DNA from: Stereum hirsutum FP-91666 SS1
Taxonomy: Eukaryota; Basidiomycota; Agaricomycetes; Russulales; Stereaceae
Reading direction: 5' to 3'
Length of the DNA stretch: 64,000 nucleotides
Assembly (NCBI RefSeq): GCF_000264905.1
Contig: NW_006763146.1
Coordinates: 832,884 to 896,883 of the forward strand
A program made the position numbers and the translations under genes. Shown here piece after piece: positions 11,941-24,395 of the stretch (within the stretch, counting starts at the first letter, position 1; every line of letters starts with the position of its first letter). Under the pieces are notes generated by a model. The model did not search any database and had not been told where the DNA came from. It saw nothing but the letters and a program-made list of their open reading frames with translations.

Positions 11941-13011
11941 TCATCCCCTCCTCCTCTTCCTATCCTTACTTGCCTCCAAGACTTCCTCCTTCCTCTCGTC
12001 CACCCTCTGCAAGAAACTGACCTTCTCAAGATATCCTCCCGCTCGTTTATTCGCCTCTAACTCGTCCTGTAGTTCTGACGGACCGGTGCCTACGTGATTT
12101 TTCCAGTCCATAGACGATTTCTCCAGAGTTGTGAGCTTTTTGGCTTTGGCCTTTGAAGAAGAAGGCAGGTCGGAGAGTTGAACCTTAGGTTTGCGGCGGG
12201 CGGGTGGGGGCTTCCGAGCTGGTGGGGCAGGAGTGGTCGTGGTCGTAGATGTAGACGGGTTTGTAGAGGAAGTCGTTGGTATTGTGACAGGGTTTGGGGC
12301 GGACATACTGGTGGATGCTACAGGCTGCGTGGTGATTGTGGGAGTAGTTGATGATGAAGTCGTGGGTGTGGCATCGAGTGATGGTACAAAAGACGATGAT
12401 GTCGACTTAGCGTCTAAGGTACTTGAACCAGAGAGGACAATTTCCTTGTTGCCCTCAGATGGTGGACGCCACAGAGACCACTTGCGAGCCTCTTCTGAAT
12501 CCTCGAGGACTTCTTTCACCTCACTATCCCAAATAAGCGTGATATTTCCCGTTCTCTGAGAAAGCAACACTCACATAACATCCTCACCAGCGAACCTGTA
12601 CCGCTTCTCTATCTTCACTAGCTTTGCCACTGATGCAGGGTCTACAGGTTTGCTGCCTGAAGATACAACGGAAGCCTGGAAGTCTGCCCAGAGGGCTTCA
12701 CGGGCTCTACCTTGCCGTTTGAGTATCAGAGACCATCACGAATAAAGATGAACCAGACTCACTTCTTCTTTGCTTCAATCTCGTCTTCTGTCAGTTGTTT
12801 GTGTTGTGTCTCAGAGGTATCCTGCCGTGGCCGTTTCGAAGAGCGCTCTCCATCCGAGGAGTCTGAATCTGTCGGAGGTCGTGTCAAACACGTATATGAT
12901 ATGTGGATGTATAGAAATACCTTTTGTATCATCAGGAACAAAGTCTGGATCATTATCTGAGTCTTCAGAGTCGTGCTCGTGCGGCGGTGGAGGTGGGTGT
13001 GCGGGTTGCAT
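11941..13011 (-). CDS. swc5: SWR1-complex subunit Swc5 (BCNT/CFDP1 family)
   Basis: Four exons, transcribed leftwards: 13011-12921, 12868-12763, 12706-12575, 12523-11941; 303 aa. Swc5 is a subunit of the SWR1 remodeller that swaps H2A for H2A.Z in nucleosomes. The N-terminus is acidic (HEHDSEDSDNDPDFVPDD, then DSDSSDGE) as expected for a histone-binding segment. The middle reads KKKAREALWADF and FAGEDVIEVKEVLEDSEEA, then a low-complexity Ser/Thr/Pro stretch. The C-terminus (about residues 238-303) is the BCNT-C domain: TTLEKSSMDWKNHV, DELEANKRAGGYLEKVSFL. The frame-preserving joins use a GTAG acceptor at 12707 and a 51-nt intron at 12574-12524. Neighbour CIAO1 is convergent with it, 304 bp apart. 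Confidence 0.9.
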
Positions 13012-13477
13012 CTCGAAGCAGATTGTAGTTCGTGGTAAAGGAACGAGTGTGGCAACGTCACCGTCGGGACTCGATCATGAGCTTGTGATACTTCAAATTT
13101 ATTCTCCCCTTTCTTGAACCTTGAGCATCTGGTAACAAAGGCGCCAGCACTTGGCAACATCACTTTTATTCATTGTCTTGTCAAGAAACAAAAGAAAAGT
13201 TTTGTACCTACAATCGGTTTTGGTATCCCTCGGGGTCACGGTATGTTTTAGAGCGAATACTTATTCAAGCAAGATCTGCTTGATCCCGTATGTGCTGATC
13301 ATTGTCTACTTCCTTGCCGGACTCGCTCTTCAGTTATATTTTCCCCGGTTTACTCAGCTAAAATATACTTCTGGTGGAAAGCTTGTGCATAAGGTGGATG
13401 GCCCATGGTTTTTTCACACCAAATACCACTGACCGTCAATCTAACCCCGGTGATATAGCTCTGTACCAACGTTGACT

Positions 13478-14720
13478 ATGGTGCCCAGAATCAATCAAGA
13501 CCTCGTTGACATGGTCATAGAAGCTATCGACGACCCCAATTTCCTCTCCACTACGGCTCTCGTTTCCCGAGGCTGGAGAGCTCGTTCGCAAGCCCTGCTG
13601 TTTCACGACATCGAACTTGGAGAGCACAGAAGCCTGCACCGTTTCAGGAAACTCATCGCCACCTCTCCCCATGTCGCCAAATACATCAAGCAGTTGCGCC
13701 TTACCGACGGCTTATCTATGTCATTATCTCTTTTCTCAGCTCCTGAGACGTTCGCGAAGCTAGAAAACGTGCGAAGCCTGAGAATGACACGGTTCATGCT
13801 GGGAAAAGAGGATGAGGCATCTTTCGTGGGCGACTTTATCAGGCGACTTCCCTTGTTGACGAGAGTTGACTTCATCGCATGTGTCCTATCTCCCGATATC
13901 TTACCCAAGGTCATTGGCGCGTCTCCAGCTATCGCTTCTCTCACGATCTTCTCCTGTAGGGATGAACTACTATTCGACGATTCAGACTCTTCACAGGAAA
14001 CTGTAACTGATGACGCCGACGATATTGGTACCATGCAGCCCTCACTCCTTCGGTTTCTTTGCTGCGACAACTTTTCGCCAATCGCGACCAGTGCGCTGGT
14101 GCGGTGTACGTTCGAACCTGGTTACTTGACCACCTTCGACATCTTTCTCGCCCCCGCACAGCCGAACGGTGACCTTGTGTATGACCTCTTGGAGAAAGTG
14201 AAGCCTTCTGTCAAAGAGTTGCACTTCTTGCGAAATCACCCTCCAGCAGATTCCGGTAAGTACCAGGGCTGGATTGCCACCTGTAATTCGACTGATCGCT
14301 TTTAACTTTGAACTAGAAGATCAAGTCCCTACCGCCCATTCCATACACTCGCTTTCCCTCTACATTACATCCTTCAAGCCCTGCTTCGATCGCCTCCTCC
14401 CTCCTACGCATCCCACTCCTCATTCACTCGATACCCTGAAGATCATAATTCACGGGCACATATTCCTGAAATTTGGCCTCGATAGCGTGGCAAACGGACT
14501 CCACTCCAACTTAAGAGAGGTTGGAAGATTGGTTCTGGAGCGTAAGGTGCCGAGGCTGGTGATGGCGGTGACATCATTTGAGACTCAAAGATTTCGAAGA
14601 GCTGAGTTTGAGGACATGGTGAGGGAACATTTGGGAATCGCGGGCCCGGAGGAGTGCGAAGTGGGATTTGAGTGGGATTATTTATGTGTGATGGGAGACG
14701 GGGGGATTGCTGGGATCTAA
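13478..14720 (+). CDS. F-box-like / LRR-type hypothetical protein
   Basis: Two exons, 13478-14255 and 14317-14720, with a 61-nt intron; 393 aa. The start is the ATG giving MVPRINQDLVDMVIEAIDD. The N-terminus looks like the F-box-like motif common in Agaricomycetes: LVDMVIEAI, then STTALVSRGWRARSQALLFH. The rest has irregular leucine-rich segments (LENVRSLRM, LPLLTRVDF, PSLLRFLCCDNF, HSLSLYI), consistent with a substrate-recognition surface. Such families are large and rapidly evolving. No function can be assigned beyond possible ubiquitin-ligase adaptor. It is divergent from SWC5 across 466 bp. Confidence 0.8.
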
Positions 14721-14988
14721 CGCGCAGGTATGTAGAGTCTGCTCTCACAGTATATGAGTTGCAATGAAGGAGAAGGGGCGGGCTTATCGGCATGTTCAGC
14801 GTGATCGGTCTGGTCAGCTGTGGATAGCGATGAAGCGGGAAGGATATTGCTGCAACCCTTGATGCCTCACCGAGCCCTTGTTGTTCTCCATCGAGAATGT
14901 GAGGCTAGTGCTGATGTTGACTTTAAAAACTCGTAAACATCATTGTATTGAATCGTAAGCGAAATCTACTACGGTCACGGGCTAACCT

Positions 14989-16045
14989 TCAAGAAAATCT
15001 CGATAACAGATCCGCAACGAAGAGGCCCATCCCAAACGCCAGCGCCAGCCTCAAGTATTCTCCACCTTTCGGTGCTCCAGCCTCGGCATGAAACGAGTCT
15101 GCATCCTTCACCGTCTTCTTAGCATCTGTCCCTTTCATCTCTTTCGCCTCCGTCGTCTGCTTCGCGTCCCTCGGCTCCACTGTAGCCATCGAGAGCGGTA
15201 ACTTCGTGCTGACATGCGCGGATTTGAGGCCAGGAAGACCGTCCATGCTCTTCCGGCCATTCTGGATCCAGTAGGTGAACAGTCCGTTCTCCGCGTGCGA
15301 GGAAGGATCTGTGCTTTCGGAGGCGTGTTTGAGCTCGCGGCGCTCGAGACCTGCGCCCCAGTTGGTGAGAGCCTTACGATGGCCTACGAAGCTGTAGTGT
15401 GGCACTCCGTAGCCGCAGGACTGTATGATTAGTTGGGTCAGTGGGTCGCCATACCTTTCAATGTGATGCAGGCGAATGCTCACGGCGGTGACTTTCTCAA
15501 CGTCGATGGCGATTGCACTTCGAGAGCCTGGGGAGCGCGTCTCGGGTGGCACGAGCGCTTCGTACTCGGGTGTTCCAAATTCGTGGACAGTCCCTACCAG
15601 GAATACGTTCAACGGATGGTTATAAGAGGCTATGGCTTACTCGTTCTCTGAATAATGAGTGAATATGCACCTTTACCCCAGATTCGGGTGATTCTGGGAG
15701 GACCTTCGAAAGCGCAGAACATGATCACGATGCGCCCGTTCTCACGGATGTGCGATATGGTCTCTACGCCTGATATGGAACCGAAGGATGCTCGAACGTC
15801 AGGACCGGATTGAAAACTCGGGATGTTTCCAAGAAAACTGCTTTAGGATCAGACTCACCACTTCCCGTGAGATCCTCGTACCACACTTTTTTGCTGTCGA
15901 TGATATGGAACGTCCCCTTCAGGCCTTTGGGCGAGAGATTGATGTGTCCAGTCCCACTCAGCGGAGAGGTGGCGACCCAAAACATCTCCTGCTTCATACA
16001 CCACTCTGCAATATTGTCTGGGATCGTACTGTCGTTGGTAAACAT
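14989..16045 (-). CDS. pyridoxamine 5'-phosphate oxidase-like flavoprotein with C-terminal membrane segment
   Basis: Four exons leftwards: 16045-15859, 15769-15671, 15593-15484, 15420-14989; 275 aa. The N-terminal two thirds match the PNPOx-like split-barrel family: QEMFWVATSPLSGTGHINLS, KGLKGTFHIIDSKKVWYEDL, ETISHIRENGRIVIMFCAF, GPPRITRIWG, GTVHEFGTPEYE and SCGYGVPHYSF. Members bind FMN, but many lack known substrates, so an oxidase activity is not proven. The 63-nt intron at 15483-15421 is a multiple of three and could be retained; removing it restores the family-like VTASCGYGVP. After a Lys/Glu/Asp-rich linker the protein ends with LRLALAFGMGLFVADLLSRF, which looks like a tail anchor. Confidence 0.82.
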
Positions 16046-16681
16046 GACGATTTACTGCTAGAAATGTGCTTGACCGTAGCAGTAGACTGCTATGAACAAA
16101 AGTGATAGAAAGTATCAGAGGGATGGGTCGTGGAGAGGAGCAAAGTGATTCCGTCATCATTGACTCGGGCTGCTTCTAATATACTAGATAGAGGGTCGAG
16201 CATATGATCATCTCATAAACGTGGGGACGGCCCATCATTAGGCCTATAGTAAACAGACGCTGGTAGGAGTCCGGCCGAGTGACGGTGGACAACCTCGAAG
16301 CCAAAGACGTATTCTTCACCGTGGTGAAAGAGGTAAGCAGGGCTGATATATAGCGCTGATAGGTGGTCATGCCACCACTCTGACTCGTTAGAAGAAGCAC
16401 ATACCTACTAAATATAACCTTGTGATACTACATTGTCTGTCTAAGATGGAAATGCGCCACACAATTCAATGTGCCTGAGAGAAACCGGATATCATCAGTA
16501 ACGGCACAGTATGTACGCCATGTAGGCGGTAAGAGTCAGAAATCATCGCACAAGGAGCTGGAGTATCGATAGTACGCATCAAAAATATCGAGTACTTGAT
16601 ATTTGGGCTCATCTAAAGCTACATTGCCCTTTTATCTATGTTTGGCGGACATTCAACTTCACGTACATGTGCTGGTAGCGT
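16046..16681. other. intergenic region between PNPOx-like and his genes
   Basis: It contains the 5' flank of the leftward PNPOx-like gene and the 3' flank of the leftward aminotransferase gene. No coding feature is supported. Confidence 0.5.
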
Positions 16682-18100
16682 TCAAAACATCTCAAGCGTC
16701 TTCTTCAACTTCTCTACCACAACCTTGTTCTCCTCTTCACTCCCCACCGTGATCCTCAAGCAACCTTCACATCCAGCCTCCCCTCCCCGATACCTGACTA
16801 CCACCCCTTCTTCCTCCGCCATCGTCTTATAAACATTCTGTGCCCTCTTATTATCTGGCTTTCCACCCTCTTTCTCCAGAATAGGAATCATGAGGAAATT
16901 AGCGTCTTGTTCGCCGATAGCCTGTCGGACGCCGAGTGGAGCAAGGGATGATATAGTTTGTAGAAGGGAGGAGCGGGAAGAGATGAGTGCGTTGAGTTTT
17001 GTGTGCATGGAGGTGATGGAGGCGGGGGAGAGGGCACGGAGGGCAAGGTGCGCGGTTGGTGTGGAGATATTGTATGGAGCTTTGGTGTTGGTGAGGATCT
17101 GGATCAGTGGAGGCTGCGCGAGCGCGACTCCTACCCTGTATGACCATGCCCACCATAATAAATGAGTATACAAACCAACGGACTGGAGTGAAATGTGGCA
17201 CTGACCTGATAGCGGCAAGCCCAAAGGATTTACTGAGGGTCTGCATGACGCAGAGGTTCGCGTATTCGGGAATGAGAGAAGCGGCACTGGAGCCTGTGGG
17301 TGCGAAGTCGATATAGGCTTCGTCTACGATAACGATACCCTTGAACGGCTCGTAGTCGAGGATCTCCCGGACGGATTTCAGGGAGACGAGTGTGCCGGTC
17401 GGATTCCCCGGAGAGCACAAGAAAATGAGTTTAATTTTTGGGTCTGCGTCGATAGCTTTCTTCACCTACATGTGTGAATGCAAGACAATATTAGATGGGT
17501 ACGATGTGTGGTGGCTGAGAGTCTCAAACGTACCTCGTCGACCTTTACACTAAACCTTCCCTTCTCTCCGCCCTCTCCCTGCTCCGCTCCAAGCTCCAGA
17601 TTCACTTTGACAACCCCAATATCGTTCACCTGCGCACAAACACCATACATCCCATACGTCGGCGGCGTCGTCAATATCTTCTCCTCTCCGCCCGGCTTCA
17701 CACAGACCCTCATCAGCAAGTCAATGACCTCGTCGCTTCCTACACCCAGGAACACATGGTCTGTGCTAGGCAGCCCACGAAGAGAGGCTATTCGGGATTT
17801 GATGAGGGGGTGGGACGGATCAGGATACCGATGAAGATCAAGGTCTAGCGTAGATTCGAGGGCATCTATTTCGGGCGCAGGGACGGCGTGGCCGTTAGAT
17901 TTGGTGTCAGGAGACAATTCAGGTGATATTGAGTGTCCTAGAGCGTTCTCGTTGGCATCAAGCAGGATTCCAGACGAGTAGTCGTCTCGTGCACAGCGGT
18001 ATGGGTGCAAAGCGAGAATATTTGGTCGAATGACCCGCTCGATGTCGAAATGAGCGGGTTTAATGGGTGTAGATGAGGGTGCGAGTCCTAGAATAGGCAT
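16682..18100 (-). CDS. his5: histidinol-phosphate aminotransferase
   Basis: Three exons leftwards: 18100-17534, 17465-17206, 17135-16682; 426 aa. The enzyme converts imidazole-acetol phosphate plus glutamate to histidinol phosphate, a late step of histidine synthesis, using PLP. The ATG at 18100 (MPILGLAPS) was preferred because the frame upstream has no further ATG. Fold-type I aminotransferase motifs: RPNILALHPYRCARDD, LLDANENALG, FLGVGSDEVIDLLMR, TPPTYGMYG, CSPGNPTGTL, IVDEAYIDFA and TLSKSFGLAAIR with the PLP lysine at about residue 268. Arg near the end (GCEGCLRITVG) is the substrate-carboxylate ligand region. The symbol follows S. cerevisiae HIS5; S. pombe calls it his3. Confidence 0.95.
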
Positions 18101-18216
18101 TTCTAAACAGTCCTGTTTAACTAAAGGAGCGGTTCGAGGTGACGGTAGGATGTGAGAATTAAATAAGTACAAGATTGTTCAGTCCACCGAGTCATGGCGA
18201 GGAGTACATTTAGATC

Positions 18217-18232
18217 TTATCTTATCTTATCT
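18217..18232. promoter_or_regulatory. three tandem GATA-factor-like sites upstream of the his gene
   Basis: TTATC repeated three times and followed by T gives three overlapping AGATAA cores on the minus strand, 117-132 bp upstream of the aminotransferase start. GATA factors (nitrogen or iron regulators) bind HGATAR. Three copies at 5-bp spacing could also be a chance micro-repeat. Confidence 0.35.
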
Positions 18233-21200
18233 GAGATGAAAGAAGATCGACGTGATTGGTTTGATGGCAGCTGTGTGGCGGCCAACGAACTTGACTGCGT
18301 TCCCCCATGATCTTCCGACTTGTGCTCTGTGGTCTCTTGGCTCCTTCTTGGCTTCTAATGCGCGGTTATGGTTGTTCTTTCTTCGGCGTCTTTCACAAGC
18401 ACAAAACGGCTAACTTTAAGGTCAGTCGCAATTGTACTCAAAGGTGATTGACCAGTGTAGTTGAAGGCACCGGCAGTACGCAGAGTGTACATGTTGGTGG
18501 TAAACGACATGAACGGTAGGAATGCCTAGAAACTTGCCGCTTTGCTCCACTTCCTGGGTGTAGCCCCCGCGAATCTTCTGCCTGGAGTCACCTCGCTGGC
18601 AGGTTGGACGTTGGCTGGACACACATTTCCATGGGCTTTGGCTCCAGTCAGAGGTTAGATTCAACATCGCGGATGTGACACGAAAGACTTAAAAGCTACG
18701 AACCATCTCTGAGCCAAGATTGTTTTCGTGACCTATAAGCCTAGGACATTCTGACCTTAGAACAGGCTCGCAGGCCATGGCCCTTTCCTCTCGTCAACTT
18801 CTTCCTACTATACTGACTCATTCCCCACTGGTACATTTGATGGCTTGAGTTCCCTCAGCGCCCACGATGTTCTCCCAAGTGCATTCAAACACATCATTCA
18901 GGAGGCTTTCTGCCAGGTATTGCGATTGCGAGGTGAACATACAGGGTGCTGCCCTCAATCCACCGCTTGCTCTGCGGGGTTCATGAAACCTTCGATCTAT
19001 AATTCTTGATGCCGATTCCTAGTTAATCTCACAGCCACGACGATGTCCGTTATTTTCTCTCGTTGCAAGCCCATCCATATTTTATATCGCAAAATTAAAC
19101 CCAGGTGCCGCCGACCTGTGGGGCTGTAATACTCCGTATCTTCCGCTATTGACTGGTCTGGATGCTTCTGGATGGCATAATTGGTCCATACATGGCTCTT
19201 TTCTGCGGGACGATGATCTGCGATATGAATAACATGCCTTGGTTGGGCGAGGCCTCGCATGATAGAGACATCAGCTATCTTCGAGGACATCGGATGAGAG
19301 CAATGTTTCCTACTTCGGGCTCTGGTACACGTCACAATGGGCGATTTTCCTAGCTGCCAAAGATAACGATGCTGTGTGATAGGCCTTTCTAGACATCCGT
19401 CTCTTTGGCCCTGTAGATTTGCATGTGGCTCATTACGCCTAACCGCAATAACATACAGATTTTGCTGGACAAACAACGTCGGTTCCGCATGCTCTCTTTG
19501 TCATGATGATTTCCACATGCTTTTGTCCGTTCACATCGCGTCGACTGCTAGGCGAGACCGAATTGGTACTTCGTTCATGGTCTGTTTCTTTTATGCTCCG
19601 ATATGCACCGGTGCTCTCCATTTCAGTGCGACCTCTTGATGGCAGCGAACCTGAACATCCTTTTTTTTCTTTCGTGTCGGATACGTTCCGTGACCAGGGG
19701 CCATCCATCTCCTCCACTCCTCAACTGGTAAACCTTTACGAGGACGATAGAACGGAAATGCTTTATGGAATATGTCTCGGCTTGGGGAGGTTCGGCACGG
19801 TGGTGAGTTGCTACGTAGACTTCAGAGTTCATCAAGCTCAGCTCAGGTGTTTGCTATGGGGCCGTCATCGCATGCGCGTCAGCTTCCTGCTCTCCTGTCC
19901 TAGATTTCTTAATGGTGGAGCATTAACGTCCGAACCCAAACTATCCTACCGGGGCACGGCCACTTCCTAATTGTCTCCACCTCATGTTATGCCATTCTCT
20001 CACCCATGCATTAGCTGTAGGGAAGCACGCTCGTGTTGCTCTCAAGCACCAGAATCCATAACGGTGCGCTCACAGTGAGTTAGCGAACCCACGCCTTTTT
20101 GCTACCGAATGCCCAACGTTTTTCTTGAAGGCAGATCACCTCGTCTTTTTGACAAGTATAACGAGCATCATCTAAAAATATGTTTCGTCGGCTTTATGGG
20201 TACTGTTCTCATTTGCTCATGCGGTGCGATGGCAAGCTTGGGTTGACTACTGTAGATGGAGGAAAGTTCGGGGCCATCTTCATCCGCATTAATGGAATGA
20301 CATGTGCTGTTGGCGTATCAGATAACTCGATGATTTTCAAAGCGCCATGATCGAGGCTTTTGGACTCATCTGGGGTACGTGGACTTTACATCGGGGAGAC
20401 TACGGTTTCGTTTTGGCCTGTGGGGGCACAAGGACCCAGCTCAGTTGGACGATCCAAGTTGGCGAGCGTCAGCCATGATCTCTCGCTCTTTCTACATATT
20501 TCTCTGGAAGATATGTGGCAACTTGAAGATGTTTCCTTGGTTCTGGACACCCAGCTGCTCCATTCCTGTCGGCCTTGATGTATGTGGCTGATGTAAAGCT
20601 GCAGGGCGGGAGCAGACATACCACTATGCCGGTCTGTGTCATGGAAGAATTTTTATGGTCCTCCCTGCCAATGGGCGATTGAGACACTTGAGGCCGGGGA
20701 GTAGATGTCGGTCGCCGAGGATTCAATCTATCCCGAGGACGGCTCATCTATATCTGATAAGATCACCCACCCGACAAGTGTCATCGGGTTTAATGGGGGT
20801 TGAGATGGCCATTGGATATGAATCTGCAGCCGGAGTGGCATTGCGGCTGCGCTGCGGTGACCTTTTATGGAAATCACTGTTGAAGAATAACAACCTCGGG
20901 CGAGAGAGGATCACTCTATCGCCGTTCAGCCCTATCTGATAAGATCTGCTTTTCCTATCGATTGTATATCTCGAGAACGGGAAATGACGACACGATCCGC
21001 CTTGTTCCCGGAACCGCCAACAAAGGATGCACATTGAGCTCCTGCAGGTCCGTCTCACTGCTATGAAGGTGCAACAGGAGTAACAAACGCATGCATTTGT
21101 AGTTTGCTGGGTCTTTGATGGCTCTGGAACAAGTTCTCCCTCGATAATCGGCTCTGCCAGATGCGACGGTCTAGGACGTGAATCGCGTCCAACACGATCC

Positions 21201-21447
21201 CTGTCAGACCGCGTCCCTGGCGGCAGTAAACAACGACACCTCCTGGATCGGGATTATCCCTCGACGTGACTTTCTGCCAGTATGTTTTTATTTGGACGTC
21301 AGCATCCGCAGCTCCTCCGCCATTTATTTTACGAGTGCGTGCCATTTAAAGTCAAGAGAGTGCGACACTTCGTTTCTACAAGAGCAGCCCACTTCCTGTA
21401 TCTTTCCCCATCGAATTTTCTCTCTTTCCCTTCATACAGGTCAAATC
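18233..21447. other. gene-poor region
   Basis: About 3.2 kb without a supportable gene. Open frames of 159 codons (18997-19476, minus) and 155 codons (19503-19970, plus) show no recognisable domain or splice structure. Two identical copies of TATCTGATAAGATC sit at 20751 and 20933. The last ~100 bp form the ferric reductase 5' region and include a pyrimidine-rich stretch ending ACAG just before the ATG, possibly a leader intron. Confidence 0.5.
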
Positions 21448-24044
21448 ATGGGCCACGGTGATTCCGGCTATTCAGGCTCTTCGTCATCCTCGTCGAACTC
21501 TTCATCCACCTCATCTGCATCGTCTTCCTCCTCTACCTATTCTACTTCCACAAGCAAATCAGCCAAGGCAGCCTATCACGCCCACGACAAAACATATCCT
21601 TATGAAGTCTGGTATATTGTTGCTGGTTTCATCTTTATCTGCGGAGTCGTACGCATCATCACGACCATTCATGCTTGCCTCCATCGGCGCGGTTATTTCC
21701 ACGTTTCTGAGGACTCAGTCGAAGAACCTCGACGGACTCGTGCTATATCTCTTAGACGGTTACATCTAGCGGCTGTCAACGCGTATCGAATCGTTGCATT
21801 CCGATGCATCGTTCCCCTCGGTGCCGGATACACGCTCAACGTGGCTGAGGTAGTCTTGACGGCGGTCTACATCTTTATCATGATGTTTTTCACGTTCGTC
21901 AGTTGTGAGTTTTCTTTTTGTTGAATACGAATAATCCATCCACGACGCTTACTCCTTCTTCTAGCTAAATCGAACGGAGTTCTCTCAGTGGGGCTCTACG
22001 CCGAGCTATCGGGGAATATCGCCACTCTCCAGACGCCCCTCGTCGTCGCACTGGCCATGAAGAACAATGTCATATCTTGTCAGTCCACAGTTCTTCTCTG
22101 TTATTTCACTGTAACTGATGATCCTCGTTTTCTACTTCAGGGATTACCGGCGTGGGCTTTGATAAGGTGATTCCAGTAGGTCGTTCCGCTGAAACGAACC
22201 AATTCTTATGCATTTTGCTAGCTCAACTACTTCCACCGAATGACTTCGCGTATCGTCTGTGTTCTTTTACTCATTCACACTGGTGGTTATGTGAGTGCCA
22301 TAGACTTTGTCTCAAAGAGATAGTCAGTTTGACTTTAACTCATATTGCTTAACTTTCAAAGGCTGCCCAGGGGTGCGTACTCAAACTACATAACCAGTAT
22401 GCTGCAATCTGACTTACACGCCTTATAAGCCTTTCGGGTCACAATTCGATATCGCAAGGCTGGATGGTTGCTGGGACGACGAGCATGGTAGCTTTGGCGT
22501 TCTTATGCTTGGTCTCCGTTAAACCGGCTCGCGCTCTGAGCTATGAGACTTTTATCATCCTTCATTTCGTCATGATTCTGTGAGTATTGCCCGCTCTTGT
22601 TCACCGATTCGTGGTTGACCTCATAACATGGCAGAATATACATGATTGGTGGATATTATCATGTCAAACAAAAACGGCAAGTTTCTCTCTTTCTGTAGTG
22701 GCGCTTCTGAACATCTCAACTCCTCTGTTTCGTACCCAGCTACGACATGTTCATTTGGCCTTCATTCGTTCTTTGGGGTTTCGACCGAGTTGTCCGGACC
22801 ATTCGTGTCGTTATCTTCAACCATTCGTACTTCGGCTTCAAGTCCGGTCTTGGAACGTTCAACGCAACGGCAGAGATTGCTGCTCCAGGCTACGTACGGC
22901 TGACCATTCGTCGTCCAAAACATATCGGCTGGGCAGCAGGACAGAGTGCCTGTCTAACTATGCCCGGAGTCTCCGTCCTCCCTTTCGAGAACCACCCCTT
23001 CACCATCGCCAATGCCGACGTCGGCCATGCCTCCAAGGCCCCCGACGAGAAGGGCATAGCTGCCGAGGGTCATGGAAAGGATATGGTGTTCCTGGTCAAC
23101 GCACAGAAGGGATTCACTCGACGACTGTTGAAGATTGCTGAGAAGGGTGAAACACTGAGGATCTTTGTAGATGCTGCTTATGGGTCGCCACCGAGCATCG
23201 GTGGCTTTGACACTGTTGTCTTCATCGCCGGTGAGACTCATACTATGTCTTAACTTCAACAACATTTTGCTCATGACCGTGTTGTCAGGCGGTTCCGGTG
23301 TGGCGTTCACAAATCCTCTTTTCGTTGACCTTATCCAGTGCGTCTAACTTTGTTCATTGATCGCTTGGCGCTAATGATATCTTTCTAGCCGTGCGCGCAT
23401 GAATCAGGGTACATGCCGCCACATTGTGTTCATCTGGGCCATTCGTCATGCCGGTATGCTAGATGGGGTTTTGAGCAGTTTCTTGGCAGCTTACCACTTT
23501 TTTATGTCGATAGATCATATGAATCTCGTATACGAAGACCTCAGACAAGCTGTTCAAGAGATACCGCCTTCAGTCACCCTCGAAATTCGTGTCTTCATCA
23601 CCTCTCCTCCCAGCTCGTCGCTTCCGGCCAGTAGCGAGACGTCATCCGTGACCGACGGCACAGATCCCGAACTTGAGGAGAAGAGCATGCTCAGGCTTCA
23701 TAATCTTCCATATACTCTCATCGAGCCTGGCCGTCCTGATATCGAAACGCTTCTTACTACGGCTGCTTCTCTGGCCCGGGGAAGTATGTCAGTAAATGGT
23801 ATGTCTTCATTGCGATCCAGCTGTCGGTTTCTACCCACTTACTTCCTATTCAGCTTGTGGCCCCACAGGACTTACCAACCGCGTACGCCGTGCGCTATGC
23901 TCCTCTGAGGTCGGACCCATGGCGGTCTTGCGCGGTGGTCCTACAATTAACCTCTTCATTGAAGAGTACGACTCTGCTGTGTGTTTCTCCCATTTATCAA
24001 GTTTTCGATTGCGTTTCGATGAACTGACTAGTATTTCGCAGTAA
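21448..24044 (+). CDS. ferric/cupric reductase, FRE family (transmembrane flavocytochrome b)
   Basis: Thirteen exons: 21448-21904, 21965-22078, 22141-22166, 22222-22290, 22362-22372, 22430-22579, 22635-22676, 22740-23230, 23289-23337, 23389-23453, 23514-23798, 23854-23978, 24042-24044; 628 aa. It passes electrons from NADPH through FAD and two haems to extracellular Fe(III), for iron uptake. A Ser-rich N-terminus is followed by membrane segments (VWYIVAGFIFICGVVRII; NVAEVVLTAVYIFIMMFF). The haem-binding core has LNYFHRMTSRIVCVLLLIH and FIILHFVMILIYMIGGYYH. FAD motif ENHPFTIAN and NADPH motifs GGSGVAF and ACGPTGL follow. Oddities: an 11-nt exon (22362-22372), a GC donor at 22677 (GCAAGT), and a stop codon alone in the last exon if the 63-nt intron 23979-24041 is removed. 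No multicopper oxidase gene is adjacent. Confidence 0.9.
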
Positions 24045-24395
24045 ATTTCGTACGATTATAACGACATGATACGACCGTGAACAGCTCGTGTCAATGTTCG
24101 CCTGTTGCTCCTTTCCTTTTCTGCTTCTCTGGGTTTAGCGTCGTGTCGGGTACGGTTCGTTTGTACAGTGTAGAACATATAGACGAATTCTTTTTGTACA
24201 CTTCAGCCTGGACCAAAATGTAGTCAATCGTAGACGTTCGTTGGATGTTCAGCCACAGCGATCAGTATCGAGACACGACAGCCCGAAAACAGTATATGAA
24301 GACGTGTTACCATCGTCGACTCCAAGGGTTGGATTGTGAGGTTTACTTGACTATCTCCACTTCAGACGGTCTCTGCCCTTACGCTCCACAGCCAG

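Noticed and set aside
12191..12559. Rightward frame rich in Val/Gly/Asp
   Set aside because: Antisense shadow of the Ser/Thr/Pro-rich linker of SWC5.
18997..19970. Two open frames of about 155 codons on opposite strands
   Set aside because: No family features, no plausible introns and no conserved-looking motifs.
22373..22440. Direct read-through of a ferric reductase intron
   Set aside because: It contains a frame break; the 11-nt exon solution gives the expected GGYAAQG...SQGWMVAG text.
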